Of a stretch of 64,000 bases of DNA, positions 28,875 to 39,100 are shown piece after piece. Source of the stretch: Nannochloropsis salina CCMP1776. Lineage: Eukaryota > Sar > Eustigmatophyceae > Eustigmatales > Monodopsidaceae. The notes under the pieces are model-generated. The model had not been told where the DNA came from. It worked only from the letters and a program-made list of their open reading frames with translations, and ran no database searches. A program made the translations under genes and the position numbers. Location of the stretch: NCBI GenBank assembly GCA_004565275.1, contig SDOX01000007.1:313081-377080 (forward strand), given 5' to 3'. Position 1 is the first letter of the stretch; each line of letters begins with the position of its first letter.

Positions 28875-31800
28875 ATGCTATCAGTGCTGGGATGCAGGCC
28901 AAAGCTAGGAGCGGCAAAGGAGGTCCGAAAAAGGACTGACACTCACTTTCATGACGAGAACGACAGCAGGACTGCCAATGATGCAAGCGAGACGGAACAA
29001 CAATTTATCGACTACACCCCGCACTATGAGGTGTTGCTGAAGGAGGGGGCGACACACTTCGATTCAATTTCAGCGGCTATCTTCGAGCACATAGATAACT
29101 CTATCACCGCCTTCAAGGCCCTTCCCCCTCAGTATGAACGAAAGGTTGAGGTGCAGATACATACGCCATCCAAGGGTATGTACGACTCGGAGCCCGTTTA
29201 TCTGGCGATATGGGACAATGCGGTGGGCATGAATACCACGCAGCTCGAGGCTTATTTTACGGCAGCGCTGGGGAGAGAGACCCGGGGTCTCCGGCCCGAG
29301 GAGAGGAGCGAGGTCAATCCTTGCATGGCGCACATGGCAGGCAACCTGTCTAAATTTGGAGTTGGTGCTCTTCAGTCGTTCGCTTTTCTAGGCACGCAGC
29401 TCAAGGTGATCACCAAAGACAAGGCCGAGGGCAAGATACGGAGCTACGCCATCGACAATGACTATTTTCGTCAGAAAGAGGAGGTGCACGGGCGGAGTGG
29501 CGTCTTTAAAGGGAGGGTTCGCGTGGTGAGGGAGGCAGCAGAGGCCCTGGAGGATGGTGAGAGACGAACGGAGCTGGTGCACCACTTGCAGGCCTGGGAC
29601 CGGCTCCCTCACTTCACGCTCGTGCTCATCCGCCTGCAAGACGTGCACAAGCGGGAAGTGTTGGAGACGCAAGGCTCGAATATTATTCTTGACTTGGCGG
29701 ACGTCTTCTACTACTACTTGAAGCCGCAGGACTTGCCCTCCTTCGCCGAGCGGGCCGGGAAGCGGCCTGGGCCTATGGGGGGAGACAGCTCGTCGTCCGC
29801 GCCCGTCCCCAAGAAGGCGAAGACCCGGATGGGACGCTCGATGGAGATGGGGGGATCAAGAGAGCACCTGGCGCCTGCACAAGGGGATGGTTTTGTCGAG
29901 CGCGTCGGCGGCGGGGAGAGGGAGGAGACCAGGGGGGCGGGCTGCAAGATCAACATGAGCCTGGCCTACTTCAGAGAAAGTTCCTCCCGGGTCGTGCGGA
30001 CCCTTCTCAAAGACGAAGTGCTAAAACAATGCTTGGAAGGCCGGTACTGGGAAGAGTCCGCCCGAGAGGATGTCTTCAGCGCAAGTTTCCAGGTGGACGA
30101 TCCCCGGTTCGTGCCTGATGAGGACCACTGCTCGCTCCAACCCCAGCAGAAAGTGGACGTGGACATGCTCGCCCGCTACTTCCCGTACTCAGCCTACGCC
30201 GAACGTCGGCCCAAGTACGCGGATCGCTACAGCATGGCCGCGGACCTGGCGCCGGCGGAGCGGGGCATGGGGGGAGGGGAGCCTCTCGTTGACGTTCGGT
30301 GGATGGCCCGGAGGCTGCCCAATGCCCGCTACCAACGCCTTTATTTCTTCCCGGCGGAGCGACGTACGGCGGCGAACAAGGCGGAGCTGGAGTTGTGCGG
30401 AAAGCAGTGGCGCGAGCGTGTTCACGTGACTCTCTTCATCAAAAAGTGGGACTTCGCGGTCTCGAACAACAAACTGAACGTCCAGGGGGATTTTGGAGAC
30501 TTGCTCAAGAACCCTCGGCGGTGCATTTCCACGGAGCCTCGCGACTTGCCCGCCAAATTTTTGGAGTGGGTGCAGCACTGTCACAAAAAGTACGACCGCG
30601 AGAACGTGATGGAGGCTCCCTACGCGCCGGGTCAGCTACCTCCGGAGGCCTCGAAGCGGCCCGGGGTCCTGTACTTTCAACGCGTGCGGTTTGGGAGCAA
30701 TGAGAACAGCACTTGGCGCAAGGATGAAGTCGTTTGGATTCCTGTGGGCGAGAGTTCTCCGAGAAGTTCAGCGACGCGTGCAGGACGGGGAGGGGCCAAG
30801 CGGGGGAGGGGAAGAAACGGCCGCTCACCGTCCCTCGCCTTGACCAGAGGGGGGACGGCGGCGGCTCTAAAGGGGTACGTGGTGCGCATCAGTCACTTCG
30901 AGGTGGACGAAGGGGACGATTTGCACATGGCCACGACCGCCCGCGCCTACTACACGCGCTTGCCCCCGGACGTGTTCGGCGCCGCCTGCGCGGGATGGGA
31001 GAGCGTCTCCAGCCTGGACCCCCGGGCATGCAAGCTCCAGGCAGAGGAGGTGGCGGCGCTCGAAAAGGAAGTCCGCAGCCGACTGGCACACGGGATTGAC
31101 GTCTACTCCTGGGACGGTTCTAATTCCGAAAGCAAGCAAAAGATGCCTCAGTCGGTGGAGTGGGTGGCGGGGGACTCGGAGGGCGCACTCCAATACGGGA
31201 ATCTGCTTGTGATGGTGCGAGACCAACAGGGACTTGCCCTTTCGGAGCACATTGCGATAATCAAGGGCATGTACAGTGCCCGTTTGAAGATGACGCGGAA
31301 GGGGGAGGGTGGAAGTCATGCAGTGGAGGTCGTGGCAAGGACAGAGAGCAAAACCATTGATGTGGATGGCCCCTGCTACGCCTTCCAACTCCCCCGTCCC
31401 CTGTCCTCCGGGCGCTATCTGCTGGACTTTTCAGTGACGGGATCACTGCCATCCTGTGCCTCTGTGGAGGCGGATGCCTTCCATGTCTTGATAACCGAGG
31501 AACCACCTGGAGAGCCCACAGAGGCAGAGCTGACGGGATTACGCCCAGGCTCAAGGAGCGTCTGCCTTTCCTTCTCGGAGGAGATGCCATTACCAGCCTT
31601 CAGCGTCGTCTTCAAGGACCCTCGACAACGTCCCACCTGGGCCAGTCAAGTTATCCTTTCCTTGCGTTTGAAGAACGAGAATTTTGGTTTGGAGTACCGT
31701 GGGAAAGCAGGCGTGCTGGCGCAAGGGCGGGCATCTCCGGGGGCGGCCAGCTCCTCCTCTCCCTCGACAGACGATGCTGTCACCACCATCCAAAAGGATA

Positions 31801-34800
31801 CAGGTAAAACTGAAGCAATGGCACGAAATTCCTCCGCCTCCGTCACTGTGCAATTCACCATGGAGGCCGGCGCGGTCGAAAAAGGGGTTTGTTTTGAGAC
31901 TGGAGACTGGGTATTGATTCCCGACCTTGGCAGAAGTCCGCTGCTTGGAGCAGAATTTCCGGATACCTTGACGGAGGCCATAACCCTGACCGTGATCGAG
32001 GCGGGGAAAAAAATGGTAGACCAGCGCTTCGAAAGGGAGCTCGTGATTGAGCCAGGATTACCCGTGTCCCTACAATTGGTAGAGCCGGTGCTCGCGGGGA
32101 ATGCACGCGAGACCACTCCCGAGACCGCAATCAAGGTGGCAAGCGACGCGCAGGCCCTCCCAGCCCTGCGGTTCAAAGTACTGGATTTGGGGGGTAACGT
32201 GACGGCCCCGAACCGAGGGCAGCGCTGGACGGCGGTGGTGGAAATGGAGGAGGAAGGGGTGCGCCTCATCGAACCCTCCTCCCGCCGGGGGGACTCTGGC
32301 TGGAAGATCAGCCCCTCGGGGGAGCTCTTACTGGACCGGGTTTCTCTGGAAGTAGACTTCAGACCGCAAGACAAAGGCAAGCGCCTGATTATGCTGGAGG
32401 TGACAGGCATGGCGGGGGACGAAACCTTCGTGGCCTCTCCCGTCCATGTGCTGGTGGAAGCGCAGAGAGACGTCCCGAGGCGTGCCTGGCTAGAGCTGAG
32501 GGGGGAGGGGCTTGTGAAGGGCCCTGTCATGGACTCACCAATTGTGCAAGCGGGTGAGGAGGAAGAGGCGCAGGATGAGGACGAAAAGGAGGGCGGGAAT
32601 GTAGCCTCGAGAGGCGATGCAGTGGTCCGCGTGAAGCCGGAGCGCCGGACAAAGATGTCGATGCCAGCGGGTGAGTCCACTCTGAGCCCCAGGGTCGTGG
32701 TGGCAGACATTCTGGGCGAGGCCATCGACTCCGCCAAAGTACATCTTAGGCTTCTAGCCACCTGCTCGTCCTGGGCGCGCTCCGAAACGGTTCAGGACTC
32801 TGGCGAACTCCCTGGCATTCCCGGCCCCACCGATAAGGTCGTCAAGCTCCAAGTGCAGGTTTTCCACGCCAAGCAGAACGACGTCGGCGCATGCTCCGCC
32901 ACGCGGCCAGCGTACATTTTTGAGGCAGAGATTCATCCTCTTCCTGGAAAACCCGACCACATTAGCTTCAGTCGTGATTTGGCCAGCGACGTGCGCTGTG
33001 GAGAGGCTTTCAACAGACAAACTTCTTCCATTCAATGCCGAGACAGGTTCAAGAATTTTGTGCACATTACGCCCTCACAAGGCCTGCCATGCCCGACTGT
33101 GCAATGGCTTTCGAACGGCAGGAACTCGCCTTTAAAGCAAGAGCCTCAAGGGTGTTTGCGGACCGTGCTTGGCGAGGATGGGGCCTTCCATTTGCCCGCG
33201 ACTGTCACCTTGTGCGGGAAGGCCACGGACATCAAGCTGCGAGTGGTCGCCCCTGGGTTCACCCCCATGAAAAGTGTGCTTAAACTCCTGCCCGGCTCGG
33301 TGTGCACTTTGAAGCTAATGGCACCACAGCACGGCGTTAAGGAGCTGGCAGAGCAAGCGAGCATTAGTTTGTGCCGCGGGGAGAAGCTGGAGTCGCTGGC
33401 CGTGGCCTTCTTCGACCAGGGAGGCAACCGGGTCAACCCGCCTTCGGAGGCGATACTCAACCTCTTTTGGGCAAATGCAGTCCCTTCTGAGCATGCCTCA
33501 AGGCGCTTGTCGCGATCGTCTACTTTACATCTCAAGCCGGAGCACATGATATCAAGTGTGCGAATCAGCCGAGAGCATCAGACAGGCGACCCTGACAACT
33601 TCATCGATCCGCAGCCCTTGGCTTTACCAACGCTAGTATACGATGAATGCCGTGAGCGGACTCTGCGCGTCGAACTCAAAGCCACCTCTGAGAGCCGAAC
33701 AGGAGGAAAGGTGATTTGCGCTGGTGATATGTTTGTCAAGTCCTATCGGGTGAACCGAGTGGTCCGCCTGCGGGTGGTCACTGGCGAGGCCACACCCCTC
33801 GCACTCTCGGAGTCTGAGAAAGGATCCGACCCGTCGACGAGCCCCACGATAAGCAAACGTTTGTTGATGCTGAAGCTCAAGGAGCAGTGGGATGTGAACA
33901 CTGAACCCCCCGCTTTGGGGATTTTTTTGGAGACAGAGGACGGGGAAGCTGCTCAGGAGCTGAATTTTTCAGCGGATTCGGGGGCCTTCAAGGTTCAAGT
34001 GGTGAGACCAGGGACGGCACGGGTGCAGAGGCTAGGCTGGTACAGCGACATAAGAGTGGAGGAGGGCGTGCTTGAAAGGCAAAATGGAAAGCGCCTTTTT
34101 GTCTTGAGAAATTCGCCTGGCGTCTCGATGGATGAGCCGGGCGCCTTCCAGATTAAGGTTACATACGTCGAGCAGCGCAAGCACATTAAAGCTGTGACGC
34201 CGGATAAGGACTGGAAATTAGAGGAGTCGGTAAGAATAAGTGTTCGACACAATCGTGCCGTCAGTTTGCGCCCTGAGAGTGGAACACTGGAGGCGATGGC
34301 CTTGTCTGCGTCCAACGACCGCGACGACGCCTTGGCGCGAGTAGTTCTGGAACGTGCCTGTATTTATCCCGTTGATAATCGAGGGAAGAGTACTTGGCAT
34401 GGGGCCGCCATGACAGTAAGTCTTGTCCAGGCACCGCCCCGGCCCCCGGACTCTCCTCAAGATGGGGTGGGTCCCTCCTTGAGGGGGGGGCACATTATAA
34501 CGCAGCCTGAACAGGATGCTCAAACAGGCTTGACAAAGTATATGGTACCTGAAATCAGCTTGGAGAGCGACGTAGGGACGAGGAGCGGGAAATACCGCCT
34601 CAAGTTTGATGTTCCTGGCCTGAAACCTTATTTCAAGACGGTCAATTTTACCACTGACGTAGAGCGACAGCAGAAGGTGCAACGCTTAAACCAAGAGCTC
34701 AATCCGCTACGGCAAGAGATGTTAGCGTGGAGGCATAAAATAAGAGAGACGGAGGAAAAGCTGCACAAGTTGAATAAACGAATTCATGAAGAATTTCGGT

Positions 34801-35720
34801 ATTTGCAGGAGCAAGCGGGCCTCTTTCCTGAGACCGTGAAGAAGGCAATGCCAACTTCGCAGCAATTAGAGGAGGCGAAGGTTCGCCTAGAAATTGATCT
34901 TCGTGCTCTTCGTTCTCAAGAGGTCGCTCCACTGAGAAGGCGTGAAGGACACTTGGTACCTGCGGTACTTTCGCAAGGCTTCAAGGAGGTGGTTGCAGTG
35001 GGTTTTGTGGCGGATCGACGCTTGGCAGAGATGTTATCATGGTATGCAACGCCTCGCAACATGAAGGCAATCATATGTCAAACTAACGCGGACTACAAAC
35101 GAATCAGGCTGCTGCAGAGCGATGTGACCGTGTACTCCCTGCAGGATACGGAAGAATACTGGTCGAAATCCAGGACGAAAGAGCAGATCCTGAAAGACAA
35201 GTGCCTGCCCTTGCAGCCTGTGGACCCCAAGTTTAATTTTCGCTGCCATGCGGTCAATGCCATAATTTTACGAGACGAAGACGAGCATCTGCGAATGTCA
35301 GTTTTTTGGTCGATGTTCTCAAATACCATCATTTTGGAGACAGAAGATGACGCATTGGCCTATCGAGAGTATTGCAAACGTCGTGGCATTCGCAGGCCGA
35401 CAATTCTGTGCTACACGGACGGCCGACGGCTACGAGGGTCGGGTCCGTTGGATGGAAGCGATTGTTTTCGGCCGTCGGATGCGCAGCGACTGGAGTTTGT
35501 CTTTGGAGGACAGGACCCTTTAGAAACTGATGCCTTCAAGAAGCAAGTCATTGCAGTGGAGAAGGTGGAGCAGCTTCTTCAACTACTGACAGAGAAAAAT
35601 GTGTACCAAGATATTATACAAGAAGGGAGGCAAGACAATCGCGTGCAAAAAATTCAGGATAGGGTCGTTGATTTGGAAAATGAGCTCGAGAAGTTTGTTG
35701 GAAATCTAGCTGGGCATTAG
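28875..35720 (+). CDS. SMCHD1-like protein: GHKL ATPase plus C-terminal SMC-type hinge
   Basis: A single exon encodes 2,281 aa, close to animal SMCHD1 (about 2,000). At the N-terminus is a GHKL (Hsp90/MORC-like) ATPase: N-box IFEHIDNSITAF (about 68-79), DNAVGMN (about 114-120), and lid region NLSKFGVGALQSFAFLG. A bipartite basic/Ser linker and a transducer-like region (WDFAVSNNKLNVQGDFG) follow. The long middle (about 700-1,920) is mostly beta-rich, with repeating segments like those of the extended SMCHD1 body. A coiled coil lies at about 1,930-1,985 (RLNQELNPLRQEMLAWRHKI), then a hinge domain at about 2,030-2,210 (VAVGFVADRRLAEMLSWY; HAVNAIILRDEDEHL) and a closing short helix. In animals SMCHD1 silences chromatin; the plant relative GMI1 acts in DNA repair and DMS3 carries only a hinge. 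A chromatin or repair role is inferred. Confidence 0.88.
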   Translation: MLSVLGCRPKLGAAKEVRKRTDTHFHDENDSRTANDASETEQQFIDYTPHYEVLLKEGATHFDSISAAIFEHIDNSITAFKALPPQYERKVEVQIHTPSKGMYDSEPVYLAIWDNAVGMNTTQLEAYFTAALGRETRGLRPEERSEVNPCMAHMAGNLSKFGVGALQSFAFLGTQLKVITKDKAEGKIRSYAIDNDYFRQKEEVHGRSGVFKGRVRVVREAAEALEDGERRTELVHHLQAWDRLPHFTLVLIRLQDVHKREVLETQGSNIILDLADVFYYYLKPQDLPSFAERAGKRPGPMGGDSSSSAPVPKKAKTRMGRSMEMGGSREHLAPAQGDGFVERVGGGEREETRGAGCKINMSLAYFRESSSRVVRTLLKDEVLKQCLEGRYWEESAREDVFSASFQVDDPRFVPDEDHCSLQPQQKVDVDMLARYFPYSAYAERRPKYADRYSMAADLAPAERGMGGGEPLVDVRWMARRLPNARYQRLYFFPAERRTAANKAELELCGKQWRERVHVTLFIKKWDFAVSNNKLNVQGDFGDLLKNPRRCISTEPRDLPAKFLEWVQHCHKKYDRENVMEAPYAPGQLPPEASKRPGVLYFQRVRFGSNENSTWRKDEVVWIPVGESSPRSSATRAGRGGAKRGRGRNGRSPSLALTRGGTAAALKGYVVRISHFEVDEGDDLHMATTARAYYTRLPPDVFGAACAGWESVSSLDPRACKLQAEEVAALEKEVRSRLAHGIDVYSWDGSNSESKQKMPQSVEWVAGDSEGALQYGNLLVMVRDQQGLALSEHIAIIKGMYSARLKMTRKGEGGSHAVEVVARTESKTIDVDGPCYAFQLPRPLSSGRYLLDFSVTGSLPSCASVEADAFHVLITEEPPGEPTEAELTGLRPGSRSVCLSFSEEMPLPAFSVVFKDPRQRPTWASQVILSLRLKNENFGLEYRGKAGVLAQGRASPGAASSSSPSTDDAVTTIQKDTGKTEAMARNSSASVTVQFTMEAGAVEKGVCFETGDWVLIPDLGRSPLLGAEFPDTLTEAITLTVIEAGKKMVDQRFERELVIEPGLPVSLQLVEPVLAGNARETTPETAIKVASDAQALPALRFKVLDLGGNVTAPNRGQRWTAVVEMEEEGVRLIEPSSRRGDSGWKISPSGELLLDRVSLEVDFRPQDKGKRLIMLEVTGMAGDETFVASPVHVLVEAQRDVPRRAWLELRGEGLVKGPVMDSPIVQAGEEEEAQDEDEKEGGNVASRGDAVVRVKPERRTKMSMPAGESTLSPRVVVADILGEAIDSAKVHLRLLATCSSWARSETVQDSGELPGIPGPTDKVVKLQVQVFHAKQNDVGACSATRPAYIFEAEIHPLPGKPDHISFSRDLASDVRCGEAFNRQTSSIQCRDRFKNFVHITPSQGLPCPTVQWLSNGRNSPLKQEPQGCLRTVLGEDGAFHLPATVTLCGKATDIKLRVVAPGFTPMKSVLKLLPGSVCTLKLMAPQHGVKELAEQASISLCRGEKLESLAVAFFDQGGNRVNPPSEAILNLFWANAVPSEHASRRLSRSSTLHLKPEHMISSVRISREHQTGDPDNFIDPQPLALPTLVYDECRERTLRVELKATSESRTGGKVICAGDMFVKSYRVNRVVRLRVVTGEATPLALSESEKGSDPSTSPTISKRLLMLKLKEQWDVNTEPPALGIFLETEDGEAAQELNFSADSGAFKVQVVRPGTARVQRLGWYSDIRVEEGVLERQNGKRLFVLRNSPGVSMDEPGAFQIKVTYVEQRKHIKAVTPDKDWKLEESVRISVRHNRAVSLRPESGTLEAMALSASNDRDDALARVVLERACIYPVDNRGKSTWHGAAMTVSLVQAPPRPPDSPQDGVGPSLRGGHIITQPEQDAQTGLTKYMVPEISLESDVGTRSGKYRLKFDVPGLKPYFKTVNFTTDVERQQKVQRLNQELNPLRQEMLAWRHKIRETEEKLHKLNKRIHEEFRYLQEQAGLFPETVKKAMPTSQQLEEAKVRLEIDLRALRSQEVAPLRRREGHLVPAVLSQGFKEVVAVGFVADRRLAEMLSWYATPRNMKAIICQTNADYKRIRLLQSDVTVYSLQDTEEYWSKSRTKEQILKDKCLPLQPVDPKFNFRCHAVNAIILRDEDEHLRMSVFWSMFSNTIILETEDDALAYREYCKRRGIRRPTILCYTDGRRLRGSGPLDGSDCFRPSDAQRLEFVFGGQDPLETDAFKKQVIAVEKVEQLLQLLTEKNVYQDIIQEGRQDNRVQKIQDRVVDLENELEKFVGNLAGH

Positions 35721-36197
35721 CCTAGGTTGTGCGAAGCTTTTCAAAGAATGCAGCATCAAGGAATTATGTTTCTAAAAATTATCAACGAAAATGACCAACA
35801 TACACTGTAAAGCTTTCACGTCATACAGACACGTTGATTTCTTCTTTCCATGACGATGGAGTAGCGAACTTAAAAACGTCTTTTTAAGAGTTTAAATTTC
35901 ATTCAAAGTTGCGCCGCAGCCATCTTCATCGTTGCGCTGCCGTGAGGGTAGATGCGTGACCCTCCATGTAGGGATGGTCACAGCCCTACCCCCGCCCCAT
36001 CAAGTCATTCATGCCTTATATTTAATAAGAATTCCAAAACTCTTGCACCCGCTTCACAGGATCGACGGTGTCTGCCATCTGGGGCCCGCTGCACGGCTTC
36101 TTTGCTGTTATTTATGCCCGGTCTTCGCTTCAATTGTCCGACAGCGCTTGTCAATCAAAACGTGATCGAATAGCCATACTTTACTATTAATGGAAGA
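35721..36197. other. Intergenic spacer
   Basis: 477 A+T-rich bases between two same-strand genes, carrying the 3' end of the SMCHD1-like transcript and the promoter of the INPP4-like gene. Nothing else is supported. Confidence 0.45.
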
Positions 36198-39100
36198 ATG
36201 ACAGAAACATCGCACTCCTGGGGAGACGATGGGTGGGGCGCTTGCGCTGCGAATAAAATAGACGAGGATGACGAAGAAGACACGGCGGAGGGGCTGGGAC
36301 AAGTAGAGCCTTCCATTCGAGGAACAGCCTTAATCGATTTGAATGCGAAGGGGCGCATATTTTCAAAAGTATGGAACGCAGACCATTCTGAAAATGGTTT
36401 ACGAGTTATGGTTTTGGGAGGAAAATTAATTAACTGTACGGTCGATCGACATAAGCTAGCTGGAAATAAGGTTATGCGTTTTGTAACCAAGATTGCGAGC
36501 AACGCGCCCACAAAAGGCCGTGAAAAGCGACAGATGATAATAGCTATTTCAACGGAATCTGTGGGAGCTGAACAAGTCGCGACAGGAAGGGACGATGACT
36601 TAGTCGAGATCGGAAGAACAGACAAGTCTTACGATGACCCCGACTCTATATTTGCCATTCCCGTACGAGTTGCGTGCCGGAAGAATATGGATTGCAGAGT
36701 GCGTGTCCAAGTCACCTGCTCACAAAGCAACCTCGGAGTCGGAGGTGAAGCCGCTTTGCTGGGACAGTACATAGCAAAATTTTCTACTATTTGGAACGCT
36801 ACAAGCGGTGGTACACCTCTAGTCTTTCCGATGACATCGCCAGCATGTCCGAGAGGAAGTCGAGCAGTTTTATGGCGCCTGCCATTTTCAAGTCTTCGCC
36901 CACCTTGCTCTCCATTTATTGAATTAAAAGCGCGGCGGCATCTGTCTTACTCTGTGCCCTACCTTATCTGGCGACCGGAGAGAGGGGAATGTCCTGGGGT
37001 GGGGCCCCAAAAAGCGCAATATCACTTACGACCACACGCCCGTGAATATGCCGAGAGCGACTTGGAAGGGTCCGAATTCGTCAACCTGGTCATGGCACGC
37101 GAGACAACGCTGGAAAGTCGCTTTCCTTACCTCTTAGCGACCCTTATATGCCGCCCTTTTTTGGGGAGGATGGAACGTGCTGTCGAGGGATGGAGGCTAC
37201 GTTTGGAGCATGAACGCATCCGCCAGGGATTTTTTTCTTCGCATGCCGAGGCTTTGAAATCTGGACAAATGCTTGTCCGGCTTACGGTCGTTGCAGCCGA
37301 AGACTTGCCTTTGTCTACGGAGGGGAGCCCTGAGACGGACTACGCTGGCCTGAAGGTTCAACCTCTCAAGGGCGACGGCGTCAGGCTACCAAACATGTCG
37401 CAACGAACGCAAAAGCTTGTTGCCTTACGGGGAAATAAGCGAACACAAGCTGAAGATAGCCCAGTTCGATGCCATCCATTCGTCGCGATAACTTTGGAAA
37501 AGCCGCCCCCCCAGGTGGGTCTGTTGATCGGGCACACGAACACGGAGTACGCCACACGTCACCCCGCCTTTGGAACCAACACCAACAAGAGACTCTGCCC
37601 CCACAATGGCCGCCCCAGAGAGAGCTTCTCGCCCCGTGGTGCCGCCCGCATTCAACCAGCGCCTCCGTCCTCGGTCTCGGTACAAACACCGGCCTTCCTT
37701 TTCTACACGCACGCGGATGACCCGGAGCGGGGCGCCCTGCAACTTAAAGTTTTTCAAGAATCGGACAGATCTCCCGCCTGCGCCTCCTTTATAGCATCGA
37801 CAAGGCTCTCTCTTGAGTCCAACTTCAGAAGAGCAGACAAGGCGCTACCGATGGAAGAAGATGCGGAGGTGCGCTTGCTCCTGTCGGACAAGGCAGGGAG
37901 ACCCGCCGGAAGGCTTTTGGTGCGTATGGCAATATTTGCTGCCGGTGGTACAAATACTATGGCAGCAGCGACAAGTAAATCTACAGGGACACAAAAGGCC
38001 TTAGGAGTGTTTGAATCACCTCTTGAGCCTCGTACGGGTGAAACGTCAGGTTTTTCTGCTCAGATCTCACCCCTGGAAGCCGCCGAGGAGGCATGCTATT
38101 CCTGGATGTGGCATGTGGGATTCTCCGGGCTTGCCCCTCGAAAAGGTGACTTTTTGACGCAATTTGCCGAGCAGAAGGCCGCCAGCGCAGGCGGCACGAG
38201 TGTAGTGCGCCTCAGGTACCCCGTGGATTGGATCGAAGGTCATATTGCGTCTCTTACCCAGGATCTATCGATGTTGCAGGACTCATTGCTGCTGTGGCAA
38301 CGAGCCGTTGACGATGGGCGAGGATTTCGAAGCTCGGAGCACAAGATGACGAAGGATCTTCAAGGTGTGCCCACCAACGTGCACTCGCAGACTTTTGTAG
38401 TCGCGGATCTGAACCCTCAGACCTACGGCTCTTCTTCTTCTTCAGCTGTAGGGTGTGTGCCCTTTTCTACCTCTCCTTCGCTTTTTCGAGATCCAGCTCT
38501 TCAGGACTTATTTCCAAGTCTTTCCACTCATGATGTCCCCAACACGGCCCCTGCACCGCAAGCCGTTCCCCCCACGCGTTTCTATTATGACGTTGTCTCT
38601 ACGGGCGCGCCAACAGCCCACGCCCTGGGTTATCGGCGCGGTGGTCTCCTTTCCCACCACCTTGAGATGGACATTCTCCAGAAAGATATCAATGCCCTGG
38701 ACCAGTCTCTCAAACCATTTTATCCGTCTCTCCAACCCACCGGGGAGACGGGCCTGCTGTGTGACGAACTCCTCCTCAAGCTCCTCCGGTTCGAAGCTCT
38801 GGCGGCCAAGACAGCGATGCGTCGCATCCTGGTCCTGTCCCAAGCCCTGGGAATTGCTACAACGTCTATTGCTACTAAGCTGGACATAATGCTCGCGGAA
38901 GACGCTGATCTGACGCTGAGTGCGCGCACGGCTGAGAATATGTGCAGGGCGGGCTTCCTAATTTGCTTTCAGGGATTGATCTCCACGATCGGGAAGGAGC
39001 ACGGTATGCTCGAGGACGTGGCTATGGCAGTGGAGATGGCTTCTACCTTTAGCTTTGAAATCTGCCCTAAACCACGCTGTTCCCTCCCACCCACTGGCGC

